From positions 1,798,001 through 1,862,000 of the forward strand of contig NZ_CAJGYT010000001.1 in assembly GCF_904846035.1 (NCBI RefSeq): a stretch of 64,000 nucleotides of DNA, given 5' to 3'. The DNA is from Psychrobacter aestuarii. GTDB lineage: Bacteria; Pseudomonadota; Gammaproteobacteria; Pseudomonadales; Moraxellaceae. This document shows positions 56,827-64,000 of the stretch, one piece after another (the first letter of the stretch is position 1; each line of letters begins with the position of its first letter). A program made the translations under genes and the position numbers. Under the pieces are notes generated by a model, which searched no databases, was not told the DNA's origin, and worked only from the letters and a program-made list of their open reading frames with translations.

Positions 56827-57300
56827 ATGCCAAGACGTCGCGTCGTTGCTGCCCGTGAGATTCTTCCAGATCCTAAGTTCGGTAGCCAAACCATTGCAAA
56901 ATTCATCAACCACGTTATGAAAGATGGCAAAAAATCTACTGCTGAGCGTATCGTATACGGTGCCCTTGAAACAGTAAGCCAAAAGCGTAACATCGAAGAT
57001 CCAGTATCTTTCTTTGAAGAAGTACTAGAAAACGTACGCCCAATGGTAGAAGTAAAAGCCCGCCGCGTTGGTGGTGCCACCTATCAAGTACCCATGGAAG
57101 TACGTCCCTCCCGTCGTACTGCTTTGGCAATGCGTTGGTTGGCTGAAGCTGCTGCTAAGCGTTCTGAAAAATCAATGGCTCTACGCCTTGCAGGTGAACT
57201 TGGTGATGCTTTTGAAGGTAAAGGCAGCGCCATGAAGAAGCGTGACGAAGTACACCGTATGGCTGACGCCAACAAAGCGTTCTCGCACTACCGCTTCTAA
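56827..57300 (+). CDS. rpsG: 30S ribosomal protein S7
   Basis: Nucleates assembly of the 30S head and, in E. coli, autoregulates the str operon. The 157-residue protein has [69 protein letters not shown] and the C-terminal [17 protein letters not shown], all normal for S7. The spacer downstream to fusA is 353 bases with two hairpins, unlike the tight E. coli arrangement. Confidence 0.98.
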   Translation: MPRRRVVAAREILPDPKFGSQTIAKFINHVMKDGKKSTAERIVYGALETVSQKRNIEDPVSFFEEVLENVRPMVEVKARRVGGATYQVPMEVRPSRRTALAMRWLAEAAAKRSEKSMALRLAGELGDAFEGKGSAMKKRDEVHRMADANKAFSHYRF

Positions 57301-57653
57301 GCGCCTTGACGCTATAAAAGAGGAGGGTTTTGTCATAAAACCGCCTCTTTTACAGATGTATCATAAGCGCAGCCTACAAACACCTACCTTGGTAGGTTGT
57401 TTTGTATCTGCACTGCTCAATGATATGATTGGTACATCTGTTGCGCGGCTTTGGCTATAAGACACTGTTTGTCAGCGTTTTAGCACACAAAGCCGCGTTT
57501 TATTATAATGTTGTCCCAAACTTGATACCCCCGATACAAAGGTCACCATTGGCATACCGCGACATCCGATCGCGACACGATTGCCATACTGTGTGTTACC
57601 GCATAAGGGGTAGGCAAAATTACTACATACACGACTTTCCCTAGGAAAACACT
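57301..57653. other. rpsG-fusA intergenic region
   Basis: 353 bases with the two hairpins described separately and, nearer fusA, a consensus TATAAT at 57504-57509 preceded by only a weak -35. fusA may therefore have its own promoter in addition to read-through from rpsL. No coding frame was found. Confidence 0.45.
57316..57405 (+). terminator. Two hairpins between rpsG and fusA, terminator-like
   Basis: AAAAGAGG (57316-57323) pairs with CCTCTTTT (57344-57351), with an inner GGTTTT/AAAACC helix around GTCAT. A second hairpin, ACCTACC-TT-GGTAGGT (57382-57397), is followed by TGTTTTGT. Neither has a perfect T-run, so partial termination or mRNA processing is plausible. Confidence 0.5.
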
Positions 57654-59780
57654 ATGGCTCGTACAACTCCCCTAAAGCGCTATCGCAATATTGGTATCTC
57701 AGCGCACATTGATGCTGGTAAGACGACCACTACTGAACGTGTCTTATTTTATACAGGTGTCAGTCACAAAATCGGCGAAGTTCATGATGGCGCAGCTACC
57801 ATGGACTGGATGGAACAAGAACAAGAGCGTGGTATTACCATTACTTCTGCTGCGACCACTTGTTTCTGGTCTGGCATGGCAAAACAGTTTGATGAACACC
57901 GCATTAACATCATCGACACCCCAGGTCACGTTGACTTTACTATCGAAGTAGAGCGTTCAATGCGTGTACTTGACGGCGCGTGCATGGTGTACTGTGCAGT
58001 AGGCGGCGTACAGCCACAGTCTGAAACCGTATGGCGTCAGGCGAACAAATACAAAGTACCTCGTCTTGCATTCGTAAACAAAATGGACCGCGTTGGTGCC
58101 GACTTCTACCGTGTTATCGACCAAATCAAAACGCGTCTAGGCGGCAAGCCAGTACCACTAGTTATCCCAATTGGTAAAGAAGACGACTTTGAAGGTGTTG
58201 TTGACCTTATCACCATGAAAGCCATCTATTGGGACGAAGCGTCTCAAGGTATGAACTTTGATGAGCGTGATATCCCAACTGAACTTCAAGACAAAGCAGA
58301 AGAGTACCGTGAGTACTTGGTAGAATCAGCGGCTGAATCTTCAGAAGAGTTGATGAACGAATACCTAGAAAACGGTGAATTGAGCGAAGCGCAAATCCAC
58401 AACGCAATTCGTCAGTTGACTATTGATAACGAAATCATCCCAATGCTTTGTGGTACTGCCTTTAAAAACAAAGGCGTACAAAAGATGTTGGACGCCGTTA
58501 TTCAGTACCTACCAGCGCCAATCGACGTACCTGCAATCCGCGGTATCCTAGATGACAAAGCGGAAACTGAAGCGACTCGTGAAGCGTCTGATGATGCACC
58601 ATTTGCTGCACTAGCGTTCAAAATCATGAACGACAAATACGTGGGCAGCTTGACCTTCGTACGTGTGTACTCAGGTGTTATCACTCAAGGTAGCAGCGTT
58701 TACAACCCAGTTAAAATGAAGCGTGAGCGTGTAGGCCGTATCGTACAGATGATGGCAAACTCTCAAGAAGAGCTTGCAGAAATCCGTTCAGGTGACATCG
58801 CAGCCCTAGTAGGCATGAAAGATGTGACCACTGGTGACACGCTATGTGATGAAGACAACATCATCACCCTAGAGCGTATGGAATTCCCAGATCCAGTAAT
58901 CAGCTTGGCAGTAGAACCAAAAACCAAAGCTGACCAAGAAAGAATGTCGATCGCTCTTGGCCGTTTGGCAAAAGAAGATCCATCATTCCGCGTTCACACT
59001 GACGAAGAGTCAGGCCAGACCATCATCAGTGGTATGGGTGAATTGCACCTTGAGATCTTGGTTGACCGTATGAAGCGTGAATTCAACGTTGAAGCCAACA
59101 TCGGTGCGCCTCAGGTTGCATACCGTGAGACGATTCGTGCAACAGTTGAGCAAGAAGGCAAATTCGTACGTCAGACTGGTGGTCGTGGTAAATTCGGTCA
59201 CGTATGGCTACGTCTTGAGCCGCTTGATCCAGCGGGCGAAACTGAATACGAATTCGCTGAAGAAGTTGTCGGCGGCGTGGTACCAAAAGAATTCCACGGT
59301 GCGGTTGACAAAGGTATTCAAGAGCGTATGAAAAACGGCGTTCTAGCGGGCTATCCAGTGGTTGGCGTAAAAGCGACCCTATATGATGGTTCATACCATG
59401 ACGTTGACTCTGATGAGCTGTCGTTCAAAATGGCTGGCTCTATGGCGTTCAAAAAAGGCTTCATGAATGCAAACCCTGCACTTCTTGAGCCTGTAATGAA
59501 AGTTGAAGTAGAGACGCCAGAAGAATACATGGGCGACATCATGGGCGATCTAAACCGTCGCCGTGGTATGGTTCAAGGTATGGACGACCTACCTGGTGGC
59601 ACCAAGCAAATCCGTGCTGAAGTACCGTTAGCAGAGATGTTCGGTTACGCAACACAGATGCGCTCTATGTCACAAGGTCGTGCAACTTACTCAATGGAAT
59701 TCCAAAAGTACGCAGAAATTCCAAAGTCAGTATCAGACGCGATTATCTCTAAATACAACGCAAAAGATGACGACGAGTAA
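57654..59780 (+). CDS. fusA: Translation elongation factor G
   Basis: A GTPase driving translocation and, with RRF, ribosome recycling. The 708-residue protein has G1 AHIDAGKTT, the switch I region with [12 protein letters not shown]3 DTPGHVDF, G4 NKMDRVGAD and G5 GTAFKNKG. Domains II-V follow, with [21 protein letters not shown] and the domain IV tip region [10 protein letters not shown]. Length and motifs are normal for canonical EF-G (EF-G1). AGGAAAACACT precedes the ATG. tuf follows after a 197-base spacer with its own promoter. Confidence 0.98.
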   Translation: MARTTPLKRYRNIGISAHIDAGKTTTTERVLFYTGVSHKIGEVHDGAATMDWMEQEQERGITITSAATTCFWSGMAKQFDEHRINIIDTPGHVDFTIEVERSMRVLDGACMVYCAVGGVQPQSETVWRQANKYKVPRLAFVNKMDRVGADFYRVIDQIKTRLGGKPVPLVIPIGKEDDFEGVVDLITMKAIYWDEASQGMNFDERDIPTELQDKAEEYREYLVESAAESSEELMNEYLENGELSEAQIHNAIRQLTIDNEIIPMLCGTAFKNKGVQKMLDAVIQYLPAPIDVPAIRGILDDKAETEATREASDDAPFAALAFKIMNDKYVGSLTFVRVYSGVITQGSSVYNPVKMKRERVGRIVQMMANSQEELAEIRSGDIAALVGMKDVTTGDTLCDEDNIITLERMEFPDPVISLAVEPKTKADQERMSIALGRLAKEDPSFRVHTDEESGQTIISGMGELHLEILVDRMKREFNVEANIGAPQVAYRETIRATVEQEGKFVRQTGGRGKFGHVWLRLEPLDPAGETEYEFAEEVVGGVVPKEFHGAVDKGIQERMKNGVLAGYPVVGVKATLYDGSYHDVDSDELSFKMAGSMAFKKGFMNANPALLEPVMKVEVETPEEYMGDIMGDLNRRRGMVQGMDDLPGGTKQIRAEVPLAEMFGYATQMRSMSQGRATYSMEFQKYAEIPKSVSDAIISKYNAKDDDE

Positions 59781-59830
59781 ATATTACTAAATACAACGGG
59801 CGTACAAAATTGTGCTACCGTTTGTATGAA

Positions 59831-59871
59831 ATCGACCAATAACGGGTGAAAAAGCTTGTTATTGGTCTCGA
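59831..59871 (+). terminator. Long hairpin between fusA and tuf
   Basis: GACCAATAAC (59834-59843) pairs perfectly with GTTATTGGTC (59858-59867); flanking ATC/GAT extend the stem with a 2-base bulge. The loop is 14 bases and TCGATTTTCTTAT follows. The right arm overlaps the tuf -35, so termination and initiation signals are superimposed. Confidence 0.65.
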
Positions 59872-59883
59872 TTTTCTTATAAT
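59856..59883 (+). promoter_or_regulatory. Sigma-70 promoter of tuf
   Basis: TTGTTA at 59856-59861, a 16-base spacer and consensus TATAAT at 59878-59883, about 95 bases ahead of tuf. The -35 lies in the right arm of the fusA-tuf hairpin. Confidence 0.65.
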
Positions 59884-59977
59884 ATTTGCACATTGTATCT
59901 ATAGCTTTTTACAATTATCTTAATTTAGTCGATAACAGACTTATTCTGTATTGACTCCAAATAAAGAGGAATAACCC

Positions 59978-61168
59978 ATGGCAAAGGCCAAGTTTGAACG
60001 CAGTAAGCCACACGTTAACGTCGGAACCATCGGCCACGTTGACCACGGTAAAACCACATTGACAGCTGCAATCGCAACGGTAGCAGCTAAAACTTCAGGC
60101 GGCGAAGCAAAAGACTACGCGTCAATTGACAGCGCACCAGAAGAAAAAGCACGTGGTATTACCATCAACACCAGCCACATTGAGTATGACACTGAAGCAC
60201 GTCACTACGCACACGTAGACTGCCCAGGCCACGCTGACTATGTTAAAAACATGATCACTGGTGCGGCACAGATGGACGGCGCTATCTTGGTTGTATCAGC
60301 AACTGACGGCCCAATGCCACAGACTCGTGAGCACATCCTACTATCTCGTCAGGTAGGCGTACCCTACATCATCGTATTCATGAACAAATGCGACATGGTA
60401 GACGACGAAGAACTGCTAGAGCTAGTAGAAATGGAAGTTCGCGAATTGTTGAACGACTATGACTTCCCAGGCGACGACACCCCAATCATCAAAGGTTCAG
60501 CGCTAGAAGCATTGAACGGCAGCGATGGCAAATACGGTGAGCCAGCAGTTATCGAACTACTAGAAGTACTAGACACCTACATCCCAGAGCCAGAGCGTGA
60601 CGTTGACAAAGCATTCTTGATGCCAATCGAAGACGTATTCTCAATCTCAGGCCGTGGTACTGTAGTAACTGGTCGTGTTGAGTCTGGTATCGTAAAAGTT
60701 GGCGACGAGATCGAAATCGTTGGTATCAAAGCAACTCAAAAAACCACCTGTACTGGTGTTGAGATGTTCCGCAAACTGCTAGACGAAGGTCGTGCTGGTG
60801 AGAACTGTGGCGTACTACTACGTGGTACTAAGCGTGAAGACGTACAACGTGGCCAAGTACTAGCGAAGCCAGGTTCAATTACCCCGCACACCAAGTTTGA
60901 CGCTGAAGTATACGTACTAAGCAAAGAAGAAGGTGGTCGTCATACTCCGTTCTTGAACGGCTATCGTCCACAGTTCTACTTCCGTACTACTGACGTCACT
61001 GGCGCAATCCAGCTACAAGACGGTACTGAAATGGTAATGCCAGGCGACAACGTTGAGATGGGCGTAGAGCTTATCCACCCAATCGCAATGGACAAAGGCC
61101 TACGTTTCGCGATTCGTGAAGGCGGCCGTACTGTAGGCGCTGGTGTTGTAGCAAACGTTCAAAACTAA
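59978..61168 (+). CDS. tuf: Translation elongation factor Tu
   Basis: Delivers aminoacyl-tRNA to the ribosome. The 396-residue GTPase has G1 [24 protein letters not shown] (switch I), [49 protein letters not shown] and GSALEAL. Domain II and III motifs [14 protein letters not shown] and [10 protein letters not shown] lie downstream. GAGGAATAACCC precedes the ATG. The gene sits after fusA and before a strong terminator. A second tuf copy may exist elsewhere and cannot be seen here. Confidence 0.98.
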   Translation: MAKAKFERSKPHVNVGTIGHVDHGKTTLTAAIATVAAKTSGGEAKDYASIDSAPEEKARGITINTSHIEYDTEARHYAHVDCPGHADYVKNMITGAAQMDGAILVVSATDGPMPQTREHILLSRQVGVPYIIVFMNKCDMVDDEELLELVEMEVRELLNDYDFPGDDTPIIKGSALEALNGSDGKYGEPAVIELLEVLDTYIPEPERDVDKAFLMPIEDVFSISGRGTVVTGRVESGIVKVGDEIEIVGIKATQKTTCTGVEMFRKLLDEGRAGENCGVLLRGTKREDVQRGQVLAKPGSITPHTKFDAEVYVLSKEEGGRHTPFLNGYRPQFYFRTTDVTGAIQLQDGTEMVMPGDNVEMGVELIHPIAMDKGLRFAIREGGRTVGAGVVANVQN

Positions 61169-61200
61169 TTTGAACCCGCTATAGCATACCAATGCTAAAA

Positions 61201-61231
61201 AAGAGCCACTCGAAAGAGTGGCTTTTTTTAT
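61201..61231 (+). terminator. Intrinsic terminator of tuf
   Basis: AGCCACTC (61204-61211) pairs with GAGTGGCT (61216-61223) around a GAAA tetraloop, followed by T-run. It is about 35 bases after the stop. Confidence 0.95.
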
Positions 61232-61457
61232 GGCTGGTAGGTATAAGAGATTGAATGAGTCGGGCAGAGTTACTCTACGAGTTTGTCCTTTTGTTTATAT
61301 TTAAAAAAAGAGAAGCAAAATTATTGATTGATTGATAATTTATGATTGCAATATACAGGCTTGCTTGATATATTATGCCCTCATGTAATAGACAGCATGA
61401 AACGCACTACCAAGTCCGAGCATTTGTGCTAATTTTAGTAAAATGTTCGATAAGCAC

Positions 61458-61485
61458 TTGATTTGTCGTTTGAATATTGTATAAT
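61458..61485 (+). promoter_or_regulatory. Sigma-70 promoter of tRNA-Trp / secE-nusG
   Basis: TTGATT at 61458-61463, a 16-base spacer and consensus TATAAT at 61480-61485, with tRNA-Trp starting 20 bases later. A GCTGTCC stretch follows the -10. Confidence 0.75.
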
Positions 61486-61504
61486 GCTGTCCTTTAACAT
61501 CTAT

Positions 61505-61580
61505 AGGCGATTGGCTCAATTGGTAGAGCATCGGTCTCCAAAACCGAGGGTTGTAGGTTCGAGTCCTACATCGCCTGCCA
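61505..61580 (+). tRNA. trnW: tRNA-Trp (anticodon CCA)
   Basis: A 76-base tRNA that folds fully. The acceptor stem is AGGCGAT with ATCGCCT, the D-arm is GGCTC...GAGC type, the anticodon stem is TCGGT with ACCGA, the T-arm has GTTCGAGTC and the 3' end GCCA is encoded. The anticodon CCA lies at 61538-61540 (loop CTCCAAA), reading UGG. It is immediately followed by secE-nusG, the classical gammaproteobacterial arrangement, and shares their transcript. Confidence 0.98.
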
Positions 61581-61631
61581 TCTTTATATCATATCTTTGC
61601 GGTACTCTTTTATCTCCGAAGCGAGTCCTTT

Positions 61632-62117
61632 ATGAGCAATAATCAAGATAACCTCGAGACTAAGTTATCTGATGCTAAGGCAGTTGCTAACGGAATGCTC
61701 AGCAAAAATAAGCGTCAGAACGTGAGCAATACCAGCGCTGTTGAAGTCGCCAAGACGGGTTCAGCAAAAGATATCATATTGTGGTTGTTGGCTATTGCTG
61801 CTTTGATTGCAGCAACGCTTGTGAATCAATACTTACCAGGTTATTGGCAAGCCGCTAATGATCTGTGGACGCGTATTGGTATTATTGTCGCTCTGATTGT
61901 ATTCGCCTTTGTTTGTTTGGTCATGACGCATCAGGGTCGCGCATTTAAAATTTTGTTAAAAGATGCCGTGGTAGAGCTGCGCCGAGTGACGTGGCCGAGT
62001 AAAGATGAGACGGTACAGTATACTTGGCAAGTGATTGTCGTCATCGCCATTGTAGGTTTCTTTATTTGGTTGTTGGACAACTTCTTTAACTGGTTTGTGG
62101 GACTGTTTATTGGCTAG
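61632..62117 (+). CDS. secE: Protein translocase subunit SecE
   Basis: An essential clamp subunit of the SecYEG channel in the inner membrane. The 161-residue protein has a hydrophilic N-terminus of about 50 residues, longer than in E. coli (127 residues in total). Three transmembrane helices follow at about 50-70, 80-100 and 130-155. The conserved amphipathic and tilted-helix region is LLKDAVVELRRVTWPSKDETVQYTWQVIVVI, the hallmark of SecE. It is adjacent to nusG as usual. Confidence 0.95.
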   Translation: MSNNQDNLETKLSDAKAVANGMLSKNKRQNVSNTSAVEVAKTGSAKDIILWLLAIAALIAATLVNQYLPGYWQAANDLWTRIGIIVALIVFAFVCLVMTHQGRAFKILLKDAVVELRRVTWPSKDETVQYTWQVIVVIAIVGFFIWLLDNFFNWFVGLFIG

Positions 62118-62192
62118 TCCACCATTAGGGTAGTGTTGGCAATCTATTGGTCATTTGATTCAAGATTTATTTATAGCGATTAGGAGCGTGAC

Positions 62193-62723
62193 ATGCGTTG
62201 GTATATTGTCCAAGCGTTTTCAGGATATGAAAAACAAGTACAACGTTCATTAACTGATCGTATCAAGCGCAGCGACTTTGCTGAGTCGTTCGGTGATGTC
62301 TTAGTGCCCACCGAAGAAGTCGTTGAAATGAAAGACGGCAAAAAGCGTAAGAGCGAGCGCAAGTTTTTTCCAGGTTATGTGCTTATCCAAATGGATATGA
62401 ACGACGACACTTGGCACATTGTCAATGAATGCCCACGTATCATGGGTTTTGTCGGCGGTACACCTGAGAACCCTGCACCGATTACCCAAGTAGAAGCAGA
62501 CCGTATTCTAAACCGTTTGAATCAAACTGAAGTCGCGCCACGTCCGAAGACTTTGTTTGAGCCAGGCGAAGAGCTATTGGTTATTGACGGTCCGTTTACT
62601 GACTTTAAAGGTATGGTCGAGAAAGTGGACTATGAAAAGTCAAAGCTGCAGTTGACCGTAAACGTATTTAATCGACCCACTCAGGTCGAGCTTGAGTTTA
62701 GTAAAGTTGAAAAACTGGACTAA
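62193..62723 (+). CDS. nusG: Transcription termination/antitermination factor NusG
   Basis: Binds RNA polymerase and couples it to Rho or to ribosomal S10. The 176-residue protein has the NGN domain with [20 protein letters not shown] and [34 protein letters not shown] leads into the C-terminal KOW domain [26 protein letters not shown], ending [23 protein letters not shown] precedes the ATG. It lies between secE and rplK. Confidence 0.97.
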   Translation: MRWYIVQAFSGYEKQVQRSLTDRIKRSDFAESFGDVLVPTEEVVEMKDGKKRKSERKFFPGYVLIQMDMNDDTWHIVNECPRIMGFVGGTPENPAPITQVEADRILNRLNQTEVAPRPKTLFEPGEELLVIDGPFTDFKGMVEKVDYEKSKLQLTVNVFNRPTQVELEFSKVEKLD

Positions 62724-62801
62724 ATATTTATAACCCGGGGAGCTGTTGTGATGTGTTGCTATCAGCACATACTGGCGCTATCACCCATTTAGGAGACAAT
62801 C
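62724..62801 (+). promoter_or_regulatory. nusG-rplK spacer, possible L1 feedback site
   Basis: A 78-base leader of the L11-L1 pair. In E. coli, L1 represses this pair by binding a structured leader; here GGGGAGCTGTTGTGATGTG (62736-62754) is GC-rich and could form such a target. This is an analogy and not a motif match. AGGAGACAATC precedes rplK. Confidence 0.25.
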
Positions 62802-63233
62802 ATGGCTAAAAAGATTGATGGTTACATCAAACTGCAAGTGCCTGCAGGTAAAGCAAACCCTTCACCACCTATCGGTCCTGCATTGGGTCAAAAAGGTGTG
62901 AACATCATGGCGTTCTGTAAAGAATTCAACGCTGCGACTGCTAACCAAGAGCCAGGCTTGCCAATTCCTACGGAAATCACCGTATACAATGATAAATCAT
63001 TCACGTTTATCATGAAGTCGCCACCAGCAGCATACTTGCTACGCAAGGCCGCTGGTATCGCAAAAGGTTCAGGCACGCCAAACACCGCTAAAGTCGGTAG
63101 CGTTACTCGTGAGCAACTAGAAGAAATCGTTAAAACCAAAGACGCAGATTTGACTGCGGCTGGTCTTGACGCAGCGGTTCGTACCATTGCTGGTACTGCT
63201 CGCTCAATGGGTATTACCGTGGAGGGTGTATAA
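62802..63233 (+). CDS. rplK: 50S ribosomal protein L11
   Basis: A GTPase-associated-centre protein of 143 residues. [60 protein letters not shown] and [19 protein letters not shown] are the canonical S-adenosylmethionine-modified N-terminus and 23S-rRNA-binding C-terminal segments. It ends in TAATG overlap with rplA (last A of TAA is the first base of ATG at 63233), giving tight translational coupling. Confidence 0.98.
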   Translation: MAKKIDGYIKLQVPAGKANPSPPIGPALGQKGVNIMAFCKEFNAATANQEPGLPIPTEITVYNDKSFTFIMKSPPAAYLLRKAAGIAKGSGTPNTAKVGSVTREQLEEIVKTKDADLTAAGLDAAVRTIAGTARSMGITVEGV

Positions 63234-63934
63234 TGTCTAAGTTAACCAAACGTCAAAAAGAAATCCAAGGTCGTTTTGACAGCGAAAAGCAATACACTAT
63301 CGATGAAGCGGTACAAATTCTAAGCGATTTGCCACCACTAAAATTCAAAGAGTCTATCGATATCGCTGTAAACCTAGGTGTTGATCCACGTAAATCTGAC
63401 CAAGTCGTTCGTGGCGCAACCAACCTACCAGCCGGTACTGGTAAAACCAAGCGCGTTGCTGTATTCGCTCAAGGCGCAGCAGCAGAAGCCGCTAAAGAAG
63501 CGGGCGCTGACATCGTTGGTTTTGAAGACCTAGCTGAAAGTATCAAAGCGGGCAACATGGACTTTGACGTTGTTATCGCTGCACCAGACGCAATGCGCGT
63601 TGTCGGTCAGTTGGGTACTATCTTGGGTCCACGTGGCTTGATGCCAAACCCAAAAGTTGGTACTGTAACGCCAAACGTTGCTGAAGCGGTTAAAAACACC
63701 AAAGCAGGTCAGGCTCAGTACCGTGTAGACAAAGCGGGTATCATCCACGCGACTATCGGTCAAATCGGCTTTACTGCTGAACAAGTTGAGCAAAACGCGC
63801 AAGCGATCATCGCTGATCTTAAGCGTGCAAAGCCTGCAACTTCTAAAGGTATTTATATCAAGAAAATTACCTTGTCTAGCACTATGGGCCCTGGTCTGAC
63901 TATCGATCCAGTACCATACCGCGTTGCTAAATAA
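63233..63934 (+). CDS. rplA: 50S ribosomal protein L1
   Basis: Forms the mobile L1 stalk that guides E-site tRNA. The 233-residue protein has [58 protein letters not shown] and [23 protein letters not shown], then a C-terminal [17 protein letters not shown]. As in E. coli it is likely the feedback repressor of the L11 operon. The window ends 66 bases later, in the expected leader of rplJ-rplL. Confidence 0.98.
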   Translation: MSKLTKRQKEIQGRFDSEKQYTIDEAVQILSDLPPLKFKESIDIAVNLGVDPRKSDQVVRGATNLPAGTGKTKRVAVFAQGAAAEAAKEAGADIVGFEDLAESIKAGNMDFDVVIAAPDAMRVVGQLGTILGPRGLMPNPKVGTVTPNVAEAVKNTKAGQAQYRVDKAGIIHATIGQIGFTAEQVEQNAQAIIADLKRAKPATSKGIYIKKITLSSTMGPGLTIDPVPYRVAK

Positions 63935-64000
63935 TTTTATCGCTCCTTTGAGTGATTGAGACAAAAGAATGTAATGAATTAGGTCAGCGTAGCGAACGCT

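Larger units (their letters stand above)
61169..61504. other. tuf / tRNA-Trp intergenic region
   Basis: 336 bases: the tuf terminator, then AT-rich sequence with two plausible promoters. The proximal one is entered separately (61458-61485). A distal one has TTGCAA at 61346-61351, a 17-base spacer and TATATT at 61369-61374. No gene was found. Confidence 0.5.

Overview
The window looks like a stretch of the core chromosome of a Moraxellaceae gammaproteobacterium, most likely Psychrobacter. The assignment is inference. It rests on protein character, on small families typical of Moraxellaceae such as DUF2788, on the nadV/nadM-Nudix nicotinamide salvage pair, on a short-form HisG, and on local order such as tRNA-Trp-secE-nusG-rplK-rplA. 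Base composition is moderate, with two conspicuously AT-rich genes (3788-4342 and 17365-17988) that look like acquired cargo. I see no rRNA operon, insertion sequence, prophage, CRISPR array or integron.

Layout. 1-9 kb: end of an unknown acidic gene, an MltB-type lytic transglycosylase, msrA, cmoA/cmoB (tRNA U34 modification) split by an AT-rich orphan gene, a DUF2788 membrane protein, argS and an FtsN-like SPOR protein. 9-18 kb: an orphan PTS EIIC-like membrane protein, the proteostasis block clpX-clpP-tig, rdgB, Fe-type sodB with a long leader that may hold a small RNA, a GNAT acetyltransferase, a four-helix membrane protein and an orphan SLATT-domain protein. 18-27 kb: YdjM-like hydrolase, DUF72 and ispA on the minus strand, then fadB-fadA, an acetoin-reductase-type SDR and an isochorismatase-fold hydrolase. 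27-36 kb: psd, dtd, phoB-phoR behind a clear PHO box, an M23 peptidase, a LOG-family hydrolase, an FAD oxidoreductase, a COG4315 lipoprotein and YceI. 36-46 kb: type B L31, an SGNH hydrolase interrupted by an in-frame TAG, nadV, nadM-Nudix, nfuA, a PfkB kinase, rsmI-yraN-dolP and a secreted alpha/beta hydrolase. 46-54 kb: ibaG-murA-hisG-hisD-hisC on the plus strand, then fabB-pabB on the minus strand. 54-64 kb: an EcsC protein with a long Lys/Ala/Asp tail, then the translation block rpsL-rpsG-fusA-tuf, tRNA-Trp, secE-nusG and rplK-rplA, which runs off the end of the window toward rplJ.

How the genes work together. Most of the window is housekeeping in recognisable units: cmoAB, argS with an envelope-division protein, clpXP with trigger factor, beta-oxidation fadBA, nicotinamide to NMN to NAD salvage (nadV then nadM), histidine biosynthesis steps 1, 4 and 7 (hisG, hisD, hisC) attached to murA, folate and fatty-acid synthesis (pabB, fabB), and the str and L11 ribosomal operons. 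Strong intrinsic terminators, many bidirectional, separate convergent units.

No complete new multi-gene system is evident. The best leads are the orphan SLATT protein, the orphan gene inside cmoAB, the amber-interrupted SGNH gene, a compact candidate small RNA upstream of sodB, an 18-bp inverted repeat between cmoB and DUF2788, and a long hairpin between fusA and tuf that overlaps the tuf promoter.
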